Source of the DNA: Lasiosphaeria ovina
Lineage: Eukaryota > Ascomycota > Sordariomycetes > Sordariales > Lasiosphaeriaceae
Direction of reading: 5' to 3'
Length of the DNA stretch: 64,000 nucleotides
Assembly (NCBI GenBank): GCA_033439765.1
Contig: JAULSN010000009.1
Span: 2,356,001 to 2,420,000 of the forward strand
Part shown: positions 53,276 to 63,106 of the stretch, piece after piece
Position numbering within the stretch: the first letter of the stretch is position 1
How the letters are laid out: the number at the start of each line of letters is the position of its first letter
Notes under the pieces: model-generated
What the model was told of the DNA's origin: nothing
Databases searched by the model: none
Seen by the model: the letters and a program-made list of their open reading frames with translations, nothing else
Program-made: the position numbers and the translations under genes

Positions 53276-54744
53276 GTTGCCTCGGCAATTTGGAGGAATG
53301 ACCTTTGTGCTGGAGCGCGGCGGATGTGGGATGAGGTGCGCGGGCACTCGGCAGGGAGAAAAGAGCCCTCTCTACCTCATTGGGGGAGCTAGGGCGTGTC
53401 GTGAGCGTGTCGGCTTTCCGGAACAGTTACAATGCACCCAGGTAGCTGCAGCGTTGTGAGGTCGGTGGCAGAGAGCGGGTGAGCCGAGAGAGGAAGAGCG
53501 AAGTTGGTAGCGGCATGTGCTGCGCTGCTCGTCCGCCCGCGCCGCAACTGGCGGCACTTGTCGGCTCAAAGGCTGGGGCTAGTCCGCTCCGGGCGCGAAT
53601 TGGTACACTAGCTGCTGGGTTCCCCGCAATGTTCGGGGCCACGCTAACCGTGGTGGCGCAGGGGTGCCCCTGGGTGATTTGCATGTGATATCCACCTCAG
53701 GTTCTGGCATCAACTGCGAAGCTCCTTCGGTCTCACCGCCGTCTCACGTAAATCCAAGGTATCTCCTTCACTCCCAGCACCTCATTCCTAGCCACTTCGT
53801 CGCGGCCATTTCGCTAGCCCAGATATCGACATGCCAATTTTGAGGCTTCACGTGCTAAATTTGAGGTGCGCTTCATCTGACGTAGTCTAAACCGGAAAAG
53901 CCGCGACTCGTCGTTGCCATTTCCATCTAGACTATACTGTAGCGCCCATTGGAGATTGCATCTTTATCTCTTAAGAAATTGCAGATTAAGGGTAAGTGGA
54001 AAAGGGCAGAATATAAGCCGTTTCCGAAACTGCCGACCGCGACTCGCTCATGGACATGTTACGCGATAGCATCGGCTACGAGCTGGTCATGTGGTCGCCA
54101 TCCATAGACGAAACGAAGTATCTGGATAACATCCTACGTTTCGACGACCGAGACGTCGCTGCGGAGTTTGGACGAGAACACCGCCGAGGACAGCCTGGCA
54201 GAGATGCCGTCAACTCCCTCTCATCATCCTGGGCCCTCTTACTGACGCTCTTCCGCACTCTCTTCTCCGCACTCTCTTCTCGACCTTCTTCGGGAGCCTC
54301 TTCCGGAAGGGCCGGTTTAGTAACATGTTTCGCGGGTACGTGCCGGGCCACGTTTGGGGTTACGCTGCTTGGGATGCATCGCGTCGAGGCTGCGCGTGTC
54401 CGGCGTGGTCGGGTTCATGCAACTCGAGAATGATTTCTATTTTTGGGGGTGGTGACCGAGGGTTGTGACTTCAGGGGCCCGTGGCAACATGGTATCTATT
54501 TACACCTTAATAGTTCCAACTACTCCAATGAAATCTAATACGTTTGTTCTTTTTTCTTGGCCCGCCCTCCCTCATTTAGATCAGAGGTAGGAGGTCTATA
54601 TTGGACGCAGGATGGCCCAAATCCGTGCAAGTCTGTATGGCGCACAACAACACATGAACAAATCCAAACTATTAAAGGCCAGGCGTCTAAACAACTCCCC
54701 TCAACAACAACAACAACAACAACGATCCCCCAAACACACAACCT
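53276..54744. other. Intergenic, 1.5 kb
   Basis: Upstream of the PXMP4-like gene and downstream of the RING-IBR gene. A plus-strand 127-codon frame (54050-54433) starts plausibly but degenerates into low-complexity S/R sequence; I do not call it. A CAA-repeat stretch at 54704-54722 lies next to the RING-IBR stop. Confidence 0.45.
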
Positions 54745-55401
54745 TCAACCGCCTCCTTTCTCTCCTCGTGCACAAGGGAACATATGCGCCCTCCGCCCGC
54801 ACCTCAGACACGTGCGCCGCAGACAGCGCGGACAGGTGCGCGAGTACGGGCGGCGCTCGAGCGCCGGATAGAGATACATGCGGCAGGCTGGGTCGCAGCA
54901 GTAGGCGCGGTTGGTGGGGGCGGTCTTCATCTCAGACAGCTTCATATGGTAAGCGAGAAGTTCGGGCTCTGTGGCGACGGCGCCGAGCAGGGCCAGCGGC
55001 AACGGCGTCGCGGGGCCACAGCAGGCTGGCGGCGCGAACGGGCGCGTGCGGAACGCCGCGAGCAGCCGTGCCCGCACGCACGCGCGGCAGGTGGCGTGGC
55101 CGCATGGTTGTAACGTTGGTGCATCGCGCCGGGGCGTCGGCAGCTGGCAGCTGGAGCAGAGGATCTGCGAATCCGTGTCGAGCGTGTTGGGCGAAGTGCA
55201 GGGCTGTGGGGTGGTGTAATCGTAGTTGGGGAGAGACGGTGGTGTTGAGGGCCGGAAGCTGATGTGTCGTGGTGAGGATGGGAGAGAGTACGCTGGCCGT
55301 GACTGGGGCGGGGCATACGATTGTTCGGGGGTGTAGGTGGGAGAGCTGCGCTTTCTGTAGATCGACGCCCCGGGTCTTTGGACTCGGGCTGGGTTTCCCA
55401 T
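54745..55401 (-). CDS. RING-IBR protein lacking a second RING
   Basis: One exon, 218 residues. The N-terminal 75 residues are disordered (P, S, Y). A RING-like domain starts near 83: CSSCQLP...LQPCGHATCRACVRARLL...ACC. An IBR-like domain follows: YCCDPACRMYLYPALERRPYSRTCPRCLRRTCLRCGRRAHMFPC. The frame then stops after ARGEKGGG. In RBR ligases a catalytic RING2 would come next; I see no such sequence within the following 200 bases in any frame, so this is either a truncated paralogue of the RBR class or a distinct fungal RING-IBR protein. Its order of motifs and spacing resemble the complete RBR gene 5 kb away on the same strand. Without the catalytic Cys it cannot act as an RBR ligase by itself. 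Confidence 0.7.
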   Translation of the reverse strand: MGNPARVQRPGASIYRKRSSPTYTPEQSYAPPQSRPAYSLPSSPRHISFRPSTPPSLPNYDYTTPQPCTSPNTLDTDSQILCSSCQLPTPRRDAPTLQPCGHATCRACVRARLLAAFRTRPFAPPACCGPATPLPLALLGAVATEPELLAYHMKLSEMKTAPTNRAYCCDPACRMYLYPALERRPYSRTCPRCLRRTCLRCGRRAHMFPCARGEKGGG

Positions 55402-56501
55402 TTTGTCTCACCGGCGTAGGTATATAGTTGGCGTGGACGTGAACAATGGGACTGATGAGTCTGTTATCTTGACGGTGCTGTCCAAATTCAACAAGCTGTT
55501 CGGTAAAATGAGGTTACTGCCTAACGTAGTTGCCTGTCAACAAGCTCGTCAAATACTCAAGGAGATATTTCAGGCACTGGATAGGGAGAAAGTCGGTATC
55601 TGCTACTCCTATTAACTACACAACACAGGCTACAGCGAAGTTGGCATCGTGGCACATTGCCAGATGGATTCTTTAATGAGTAATTATTCGAGCCTGATGC
55701 TTCTGCACTCTCAATGAGGACACAAGTATTCGTGTTAGGTTGTGAGTGGTTTTGACCAATCCAACAGCTAGCTTGAAGCCCAAAGCGACTAGTCATCACA
55801 ATCGCGGCAATCGCCGACGAGCCAAACAACGAGCCGCACGTCAGCAACCCAACCACAACCGCCTGGATGGGTTGGGTACAACGAAGACAACTGACCTTTA
55901 CGCATTTCAAAAATGGAAACCACGGGCCAATCAAAATGTTTTGCTATCTATTTAGTCTCGGCAGAACGTGAGGCCATGATCATCGAAAGGGTCTACCTAT
56001 AATGTCCCCTGACCATCATCCGTCCCAGCCTCTCAGGTTCGCGCGATTAAATCCCCGTGAGACATACCGGCTATTAAACTTGATTTACGGGAGAGGCAAT
56101 TTTTGAATCTTAGATGGATATGTTGAGTCTATTGTTTTATCATAATATAGATTCTCGCCGTTTTACCTAAGCGCTAACTGCTTTGGGTCACTTCACTTCA
56201 ACCTCCCCGTCCTATCCAAAGAAGCTGTAGGGGTTACATTGTTGATGCAAACTCACAAGATTTCAAGGTACCATATTCATTTCTATGGCGAAACATGTCG
56301 GCCACTCACCTTTTGATTCTCTGGTTTAGGACAGCAAGATAGGGGCTTGTCCTACACCCCCGCAATGGTGACATCAAGCACGTGCATGGCGAATTCCGCG
56401 CCTCCCGACTTCGCAGTCGGAACCCAGAATTTTGATCGGTTCTCGTTACACGACATTTTGGATCAAGCCAAACCTAACGTCATCAGAAAATCCAAGAAAC
56501 C
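55402..56501. other. Intergenic, 1.1 kb, AT-richer
   Basis: Lies between the divergent RING-IBR and monooxygenase genes. Overlapping frames on both strands (minus 55557-55934, plus 55746-55955) show no domains. AT-rich from about 56050 to 56200. Confidence 0.45.
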
Positions 56502-58296
56502 ATGGGCGGAGGCGAAAGGAAGACGCCGGTGCGATCCGTGGCCATCATCGGTGCCGGCGCTTCAGGTGAACACCAACTGTACCAAGCCGCTCTCAAAGGC
56601 TCTCGATTCTAACAAAAGAGCTAGGTGCCGTGACGGCTGCTGCGTTCAAGGCCGAAAACTACTATGATCGCATCTCTGTGTTTGAGCGCCGAGAGACGGC
56701 AGGCGGAACATGGTAATCTCCCACAGGGATACAAAGCTTCCCGTTGAACAATATCGCTGATACCTGAGGCAAAGGATCTACGACCCGGACCCGTCTCTCG
56801 GCCGCCTCGTGTATCCAGGCAGTCTGGCCCCTGAAATTGATCCGCCACTGGCAATCCCCGACAGTCTGCCGCGTACCGCCCCCCGGAACCAGCAGCAGCG
56901 GTTTGCTCAGACGCCAGTCTACAGCTCGTTGACGTGAGACCCCCGAAGCTGGACTGCGCCTCAAGCCAGGCAAACACAGCTGACAAAGAAACGCAGAACC
57001 AATGTCCCGGATATTGCCATGTGCTTCTCCGACCTGCGGTTTGCCTACGGCCCCTTTGCGCCTCATTATGTCCCTCGCCAGTATATAGAGAACTACTTCA
57101 CCCAACACAAGACAGACCCGTTTCTCGTCCTGAACACGACTCTTGAAGATCTTTCCCAGATCCCTTCTTCTATCGAGGGCGAGCCCAACCGGTGGAAGTT
57201 GACGCTCCGAAAGTACGATGCTGCTCGGCATCTTGATGTTTGGTGGGAGGAGGAGTTTGATGCCGTTGTGCTGGCAAATGGCCACTACTCAGTCCCAACC
57301 GTAAGCCGCCTGATCTAGAAGCGTGTGGGAGATGTTTGAGTTTCTCCATTGTGACACTAACTGAACGCTCAGGTCCCGCACGTGCAAGGACTCAACGAAT
57401 ACATCGACAAGTTCCCGGGGCGCGTGGTGCACTCCAAGACGTACCGCTCGCCGAGCATCTACGCGTCCAAGAAAGTTCTCGTAATCGGCAACTCGGCCTC
57501 GGGACACGACGTCACCAATGAGCTCGTATCTAGTGCCACGCTCCCTGTCTACCAGTCCAGAAGGTCCGCATCTCGGTGGGATGGGGACGCGCCGCCCGAA
57601 GGGATCGAATGGAAGCCTGTCATCAAGGAATTCAAGCTGGACGGCAGCATCGTCTTCGAGGACGGCACGCACCTCGACGACATCGAAGCCGTCATCTACT
57701 GCACGGGCTACCAAACCTCGTTTCCCTTCTGGAACGTCGAGGCCAACGGCCGCGCCCTGTGGGACTACGCGGCGGGGCGGCTGATTAACGGCTACTGGCA
57801 CACCTTTTTCCAAGACTTTCCAACCTTGGGAATCGTTGGCATCCCGCGCGTCTTGACGTTCCGGAGCTTCGAGTACCAGGCCATCGCGCTTGCACGCCTC
57901 TGGTCGGGCAGGAACACGCTTTCGCTACCCCCCGTGGCGGAGCAGCAGAGGTGGGAGAGAGACAGGGCAGAGAGGAAGAGCAGCGAGAGGAAGAAGTTTC
58001 ACGACATCACATGGGACTCGGGAGAGACTGTAGGCTGGCTGCAGGGTCTGTTCGGAATCGCCGGGCTCGGGACGCTGAAGGGCGAGGGTAGGATCCCGCC
58101 GGCATTGAGCGACGAGTTGATCTGGGCAATTGAGCACATCAGGAAATACCCCGAGCCTGGAAACGGGGAGAAGAGCGGGCAGGCCAGTGGGACAGAGAAG
58201 GGACGAGGAAATGGAAGTGACGACGAAGCCGAGGGCGGATGGGTCCTACTGAACACGGCGAACAGAGACCGCAAGGACTCGCTTTTCTTTATTTAG
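56502..58296 (+). CDS. Flavin-containing monooxygenase (FMO-like)
   Basis: FAD- and NADPH-dependent oxygenase of soft nucleophiles (N or S). Five exons: 56502-56565, 56625-56712, 56769-56933, 56997-57300, 57373-58296; 1545 nt, 514 residues. The first GxGxxG (AIIGAGASG, residues 17-22, FAD site) is completed across intron 1, and VFERRETAGGTW across intron 2. The FMO fingerprint FxGxxxHxxxY is intact as FPGRVVHSKTY (221-231). The NADPH motif is VLVIGNSASG (246-251). The late AVIYCTGYQTSFPF motif is also present. The tail after ~430 is charged and low-complexity (GEKSGQASGTEKGRGNGSDDEAEG). No other biosynthetic genes flank it, so the substrate is open. Confidence 0.93.
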
Positions 58297-58756
58297 GAAG
58301 GAACAATCTGTCTCTTAGACTTTAACTCGGGTAGTTGTCCCTACAGTGCCCACACTTGCGATGTCATTAGCGGTTAGTTCTAAAGCCTTGGCTTCCAGGT
58401 TACAACCCGTCCCCAAATCTCAATTGCTTCAAGTCCGAGTCTCGCAGTCGCATCACCACCCGCCATGCATCTAATCACACTGATTAACGGGGTGCACATC
58501 GTTGGACCCCGGCCAATCATCCAGGACGAGAACGTGCAGTATGCACCTCGGCATGTTCGCTGATTGGCCACCCAAGACCTAGCTCCATCAGCCTCAGCCA
58601 TCATGTTTCACGGTCGTTCCCCGCTCACTCTCTCTCTCTCCGCCAACTTCACTTCCATGAAGCATCAAGCAGTCGAGAGTCTCATCGCCACTCCAGCAAA
58701 CTCCGGAGACCAAGCTTTGCCCCGCGTAACTTGGCAGCTGCCGAGATGAAAGCACA
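58297..58756. other. Intergenic, promoter of the HET gene
   Basis: 460 bp, CT-rich near 58626-58645. No gene. Confidence 0.5.
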
Positions 58757-61700
58757 ATGCGACTGTTGAGCACTAGCAAGTTCCGCACCGTCGAGTTTCA
58801 CGGAGGCGATGTGCCTCCGTATGCAATCCTGTCGCACTGTTGGGGGCAAGGCGAAATTCTGCTTGATGATATCCAGAGTCTCGCTTCACTTGACTGCGGC
58901 TGGGACTCGCTACATGTTGGTGGCGAGGCCGGCTTTTTCAGTGCGAGCCCGTCGCCGCCATCGTCACCACTGTCCCCCTTTTCGTCATTCTCGCTACCCA
59001 ACAAACAAAGGTTCAAAAAACTGATCGGAGGCACCGCAAGCCGCCACGATGAATCCTCGCCCGAGGCGCTCATGTCGTCGATTCGAGCGAAGAAGGGCTA
59101 CGACAAGCTGCGGAAAAGCGTTCGTCTGGCTCGTACCAGCGGCTTCCAGTACATCTGGGTCGACACGTGCTGCATTGACAAGACCAGCAGCGCCGAGCTC
59201 TCCGAGGCCATCAACTCCATGTACCGCTGGTATCAAAACGCTGTCGTGTGCTATGCCTACCTTGCAGATGCATACCCAGCCCGCACCGAAAAAATCGCCG
59301 CTCGAGGTTCTACCTTTCGCCGGAGCCGCTGGTTCACTCGAGGCTGGACGCTGCAAGAGCTCATCGCGCCAAAGCGGGTCGACTTTCTGGCCAGCAACTG
59401 GAGCTACCTAGGGAGCAAGACCGACAATGAATTCCTCGACCTCCTCAGCGACATCACACAGATCAGGCAGGACGTCTTGACCCATGAAGTGCCGCTCAGC
59501 CAGATCAGTGTTGCCAGTCGAATGTGCTGGGCAGCCAATCGCTCGACAACGCGTATCGAGGACATTGCTTACTCCCTGCTTGGTATTTTCGACGTCAACA
59601 TGCCGTTGTTGTACGGGGAGGGCACGAACGCCTTCATCCGGCTCCAAGAGGCCGTCCTGGTCAAGCATGACGACCAATCTCTGTTCGCCTGGAAGCAGGA
59701 TGACGTGGCCAACGACGCAGACGAAGTCATCGGCTATGATCCTGCCAGCCGACTTTCGGGACTCCTCGCCGATTCGCCTGCGAGATTTGATGGCGTCGGA
59801 AATCTCGAAACCTCGCTGAGGCTAACCTTTGCAGGGTCGCCCTCAGCTGTGACGAGCAAGGGCGTGCAGGTCGATCTTTTCCTGCACCCGTGTATAGACA
59901 TCAAGGGTGCCGATATGTTTGCTGTCCTCAGCTGTGAGCAGTTTATAGCAAGCACAGGACAGCGGAGGGCACCCATTATCTATCTCAAACGGCTCTGGGG
60001 CATCGGCGACCAGTTTGCCAGAGTCCGGACGGATCTGCTGACGGATATCGATTTGGACACTCTTGGTCTGGATTCGGGGTCCTATCAGTCCGTCTTTATC
60101 AAACAAGATCCCGGCACGGATCTCTGCCTCGTCAAGATCACGCTTGCAACAGGCAGGCAAGGCCAAGCGCCCCCTCCCAACATCGCCACGTATGGGGAAT
60201 CTCTGCCGTTGGCATTGCAAGGCACGTATCCAGAAGGCCACGACAACGACACGGGATCGCTTGAGATTTCAGACTTCAAGCTGGGTCATCCTGCCGCCGT
60301 CTTTGAAGTGTCCATGCTCGGTGGCGGCTTCAAGGACACTGTATATGTCGCTGTGGGGCTACAAGTCAGAAACAAAAGGTCAATTCGAAGTTGGTGCGAG
60401 ATCATTACTCTCGATCGGCAAGGAGTTGAATGGCGGACAGGGCAGACATATCTCGAAGCCGTCTTTCGTTACAAAACAAAACAGTCCATGTCTCAATCCA
60501 CCTCGTATGGGGAGATTTCAGTGGCAGAAAGCCGAAAGACAAACGCGATGGTATGCGCTACGGTAACGGAGCGGAACCGTGGACGAAACCTTGAAATCCT
60601 CCTTCACGTCTTGCTGGACAGCTCGACACTCAAAAACCAATCAGCGCCACTGATGCGGCCATTGGCGTTTATTTTGGAGACCGGATACAGCGACTTGGAA
60701 GTCGTGCCTCCCGAGGAACTCACAGCCGTAACCCCCACGACTGTTGTTCAACCCTCTCAGCAATTGTTTCCAAGCCGATGGCAGCAAGAAGTCGAGGCTT
60801 TGCTCGCCGATTTCAGCGTGACTGACTCGCTCGAATTAAGTGTTTTCCAGACAGAGGGCCTTCGCAGGCGGATAAGAATATCATCAATACGAGACCTTTT
60901 TGGGCAAGGGACGTCAATCTCTCTCCTTCTCAAGTACTGCAGAGACGTCCTACCTTCCCTGGACGATACTTCTCGGAATGTGGCTCAGGTAATTGGAACA
61001 AACGATTTGGCAGTTACTCTTACCTACCTACGCAATGAGAGAAAGACGGAAGAAAAGCCAGATGAAATTCTGAAGTTCCGCCCGATCCATTGGGCGATCG
61101 TCGAAGAAAACCTTCCGGCATTGCGCTATCTGTTGCTTTATGGCGCCGACCCTCTGGGTTCTTCAAGCACACGGTTAACAACGCTCCACCTGGCGGCCTT
61201 GGCTGGGAACGTTGAGGTGTTGCAAGTTCTCCAACCGCTGCTGGACAGAAAGTTTCGCTCAGAAGATAACCCTGAAGCTGAAATTGACGCGTACCTTGAA
61301 CCAACAATCAGTCTGAACGAATACCCCCTTCATTTTGCCGCGGCTTACGCGACCGATGAAGGCTTCTGGACGCCATCCAACTTTTCCATCCTCAGCCCCC
61401 GGATGCGGGACCCATTCACGGAAAACTCTCTGGGTGAAACCCCCTTGCACAGAGCAGCAGCTATGGGTAATTTGGCTGCCGTCGGCAACTTGCTCGCACA
61501 CAGTCAGACAGATCAAGCCAAGATCAATCACCCCGATGTACTTGGACGTACAGCTCTGTGGCACGCAGTATGCAATGGCGAGGCCTCGTTGAAGATCGTT
61601 GAGACGCTTTTACGGAGTGGCGCCGACCCCAATATTGCCGACGATAACGGCCTCACTCCTGTTCACGTAGCTTGCCGGTTTGGAAATACTGCAGCCCTGA

Positions 61701-62098
61701 GGTTGATGGAGGTTACACAGGCTGAAACAAAACTGCATCTGCCGGCAGGCAGTACAAACCTCTTGCCGTCCCAGATCGCTTCTATATTTGGGCACCTATC
61801 CTGCCTCGCGCTCTTGCTGAACGCGAAAGCCCCGGTCACGTCTACACCATTGGAGAGGGTGGTGTTTGAGGCGTTGTACTTTGCCATAGCAAACGGGCAC
61901 CAGAGATGCGCCCGTCTGATATGGTTGCGGGAACGCCGCCAGTATGAGGGCAGGTGTCTGTGTATTGTGATGGAACCATCGGGGCCTGTTTTGAGGGCCG
62001 TTCAAATCAAGGTGGATGAGGTGGGTTGGTCAACAGGAACGGGCAAGAATCTGACGGAGCAAAAGTGGGATGAGACAAGTTTGGATGCTCGCTCCTAG
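58757..62098 (+). CDS. HET-domain protein with C-terminal ankyrin repeats
   Basis: One exon, 1113 residues. The N-terminal HET domain is complete: PYAILSHCWGQGEILLDDI (about 21-39), YIWVDTCCIDKTSSAELSEAINSMYRWYQ (about 132-160), RGWTLQELIAPKRVDFL (about 195-211) and YSLLGIFDVNMPLLYGEG (about 273-290). HET domains trigger non-self recognition and cell death in filamentous ascomycetes. Residues about 310-770 show no motif I know, and in particular no P-loop NACHT. Residues about 775-1060 hold degenerate ankyrin repeats, including PIHWAIVEENLPALRYLLLYGADP, TTLHLAALAGNVEVLQVL, TPLHRAAAMGNLAAVGNLL, TALWHAVCNGEASLKIVETLLRSGADPN and TPVHVACRFGNTAALRLM. The frame is intact over 3.3 kb, so the gene looks functional. 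Whether it acts in incompatibility is inference. Confidence 0.92.
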   Translation: MRLLSTSKFRTVEFHGGDVPPYAILSHCWGQGEILLDDIQSLASLDCGWDSLHVGGEAGFFSASPSPPSSPLSPFSSFSLPNKQRFKKLIGGTASRHDESSPEALMSSIRAKKGYDKLRKSVRLARTSGFQYIWVDTCCIDKTSSAELSEAINSMYRWYQNAVVCYAYLADAYPARTEKIAARGSTFRRSRWFTRGWTLQELIAPKRVDFLASNWSYLGSKTDNEFLDLLSDITQIRQDVLTHEVPLSQISVASRMCWAANRSTTRIEDIAYSLLGIFDVNMPLLYGEGTNAFIRLQEAVLVKHDDQSLFAWKQDDVANDADEVIGYDPASRLSGLLADSPARFDGVGNLETSLRLTFAGSPSAVTSKGVQVDLFLHPCIDIKGADMFAVLSCEQFIASTGQRRAPIIYLKRLWGIGDQFARVRTDLLTDIDLDTLGLDSGSYQSVFIKQDPGTDLCLVKITLATGRQGQAPPPNIATYGESLPLALQGTYPEGHDNDTGSLEISDFKLGHPAAVFEVSMLGGGFKDTVYVAVGLQVRNKRSIRSWCEIITLDRQGVEWRTGQTYLEAVFRYKTKQSMSQSTSYGEISVAESRKTNAMVCATVTERNRGRNLEILLHVLLDSSTLKNQSAPLMRPLAFILETGYSDLEVVPPEELTAVTPTTVVQPSQQLFPSRWQQEVEALLADFSVTDSLELSVFQTEGLRRRIRISSIRDLFGQGTSISLLLKYCRDVLPSLDDTSRNVAQVIGTNDLAVTLTYLRNERKTEEKPDEILKFRPIHWAIVEENLPALRYLLLYGADPLGSSSTRLTTLHLAALAGNVEVLQVLQPLLDRKFRSEDNPEAEIDAYLEPTISLNEYPLHFAAAYATDEGFWTPSNFSILSPRMRDPFTENSLGETPLHRAAAMGNLAAVGNLLAHSQTDQAKINHPDVLGRTALWHAVCNGEASLKIVETLLRSGADPNIADDNGLTPVHVACRFGNTAALRLMEVTQAETKLHLPAGSTNLLPSQIASIFGHLSCLALLLNAKAPVTSTPLERVVFEALYFAIANGHQRCARLIWLRERRQYEGRCLCIVMEPSGPVLRAVQIKVDEVGWSTGTGKNLTEQKWDETSLDARS

Positions 62099-62792
62099 TC
62101 CCCCATGGACCCATGGGCTTATTGGACGAGATTAGACGTGGGGAATCGCCCGCAAATAACAATGCAATCCGCTGCTCCAACCATTCTCAGGGGCCAACAA
62201 CCTTCTATATAGGTAAATAGGGAAAATTTACGGCATTCTCCTCCTCGCGTTTGTCATGCTGCTTTCATATCGGAGTCTAATAGAACCAGCCCCAACCAGC
62301 TCATAGCAAGGCGCACGAGGGATGCGATAAGAAGAAGCTTTGCGATTGGTGTGCTCCAACATGGCTGTGCAGGAAGGCTCTCGCGCGTGCTATCTAATTA
62401 GTTGCCCCAGGTCGCACAAACAATGCATGCCGCTTCACTTTCCAACCCACACCACACCTTGCGTACTGGTACTGGTGCTGGTAATTAATCAACTTGGATG
62501 TTTAACTCAGTAGAGGGGAAAACAAGCTACTCCTCTGCAGAAGATACGACTTGTCACCGCAAACTAGCTCGCTATATGCTTCGGGCCGTCTATTCAATTC
62601 AAAACTGTTGCTACTTCCTCAATTTCCCATTCAAATCAACTTGGACCTCTTCGTCAAAACGGGCCTAGAGACGCCCATTTTTAGCCAATTCTGCCCGCTG
62701 GAATCTTGCCACAGAGCCAGCGACTTCCACCACAGGAATCAAAATGTCCGGAAATTGCTAGTCGTTAGTTCTAGAGTATCTGTCACTCAGTA
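62099..62792. other. Intergenic, 3' of the HET gene
   Basis: About 690 bp. Only short frames; no recognisable domain. Confidence 0.5.
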
Positions 62793-63106
62793 TCACGAAC
62801 CGTCTCGACCTCGTCCTAAAAGATTTCCAGGTAAGCCAATTGCCTTATTCATCTGTGAATCAATCTACAAATAGGCCACGTAGGCGACTAATTACCTCAG
62901 TCAACTCCCTCTCGGCGTTGTATATGTACTCGGTCATCGTTTCCTGTTCCGAGAGCTTCAGTTTCTGGGGCGAATGCTTCAAGAAGTACCGACCAGTTAG
63001 TCGCACATACCTCGACAGTGAAATTGCCGGCTCCAAACTTTGATTTGAGGAGCTCCATGAATAGAGATAGCTGAATGTACTGGCTCTTGACTGAGTATGA
63101 GCCCAT
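62793..63106 (-). CDS. Small uncharacterised protein (tentative)
   Basis: Proposed exons in transcript order: 63106-63011, 62964-62896, 62852-62793, giving 74 residues. The first two exons are persuasive: MGSYSVKSQYIQLSLFMELLK...FTVE joined in phase 0 across a 46-nt GTATGT...CCCAG intron to KLKLSEQETMTEYIYNAERELTE, a coherent amphipathic helix. The third exon (after a 43-nt GTAATT...CACAG intron) is doubtful. I do not recognise the family. The frame-preserving splice and sequence character argue for a real gene, but size and ends are uncertain, and it might be the start of a longer gene reaching further left. Confidence 0.4.

Noticed and set aside
54050..54433. 127-codon plus-strand frame
   Set aside because: Composition drifts into low-complexity S/R/A, with no domain and no support from context; treated as chance.
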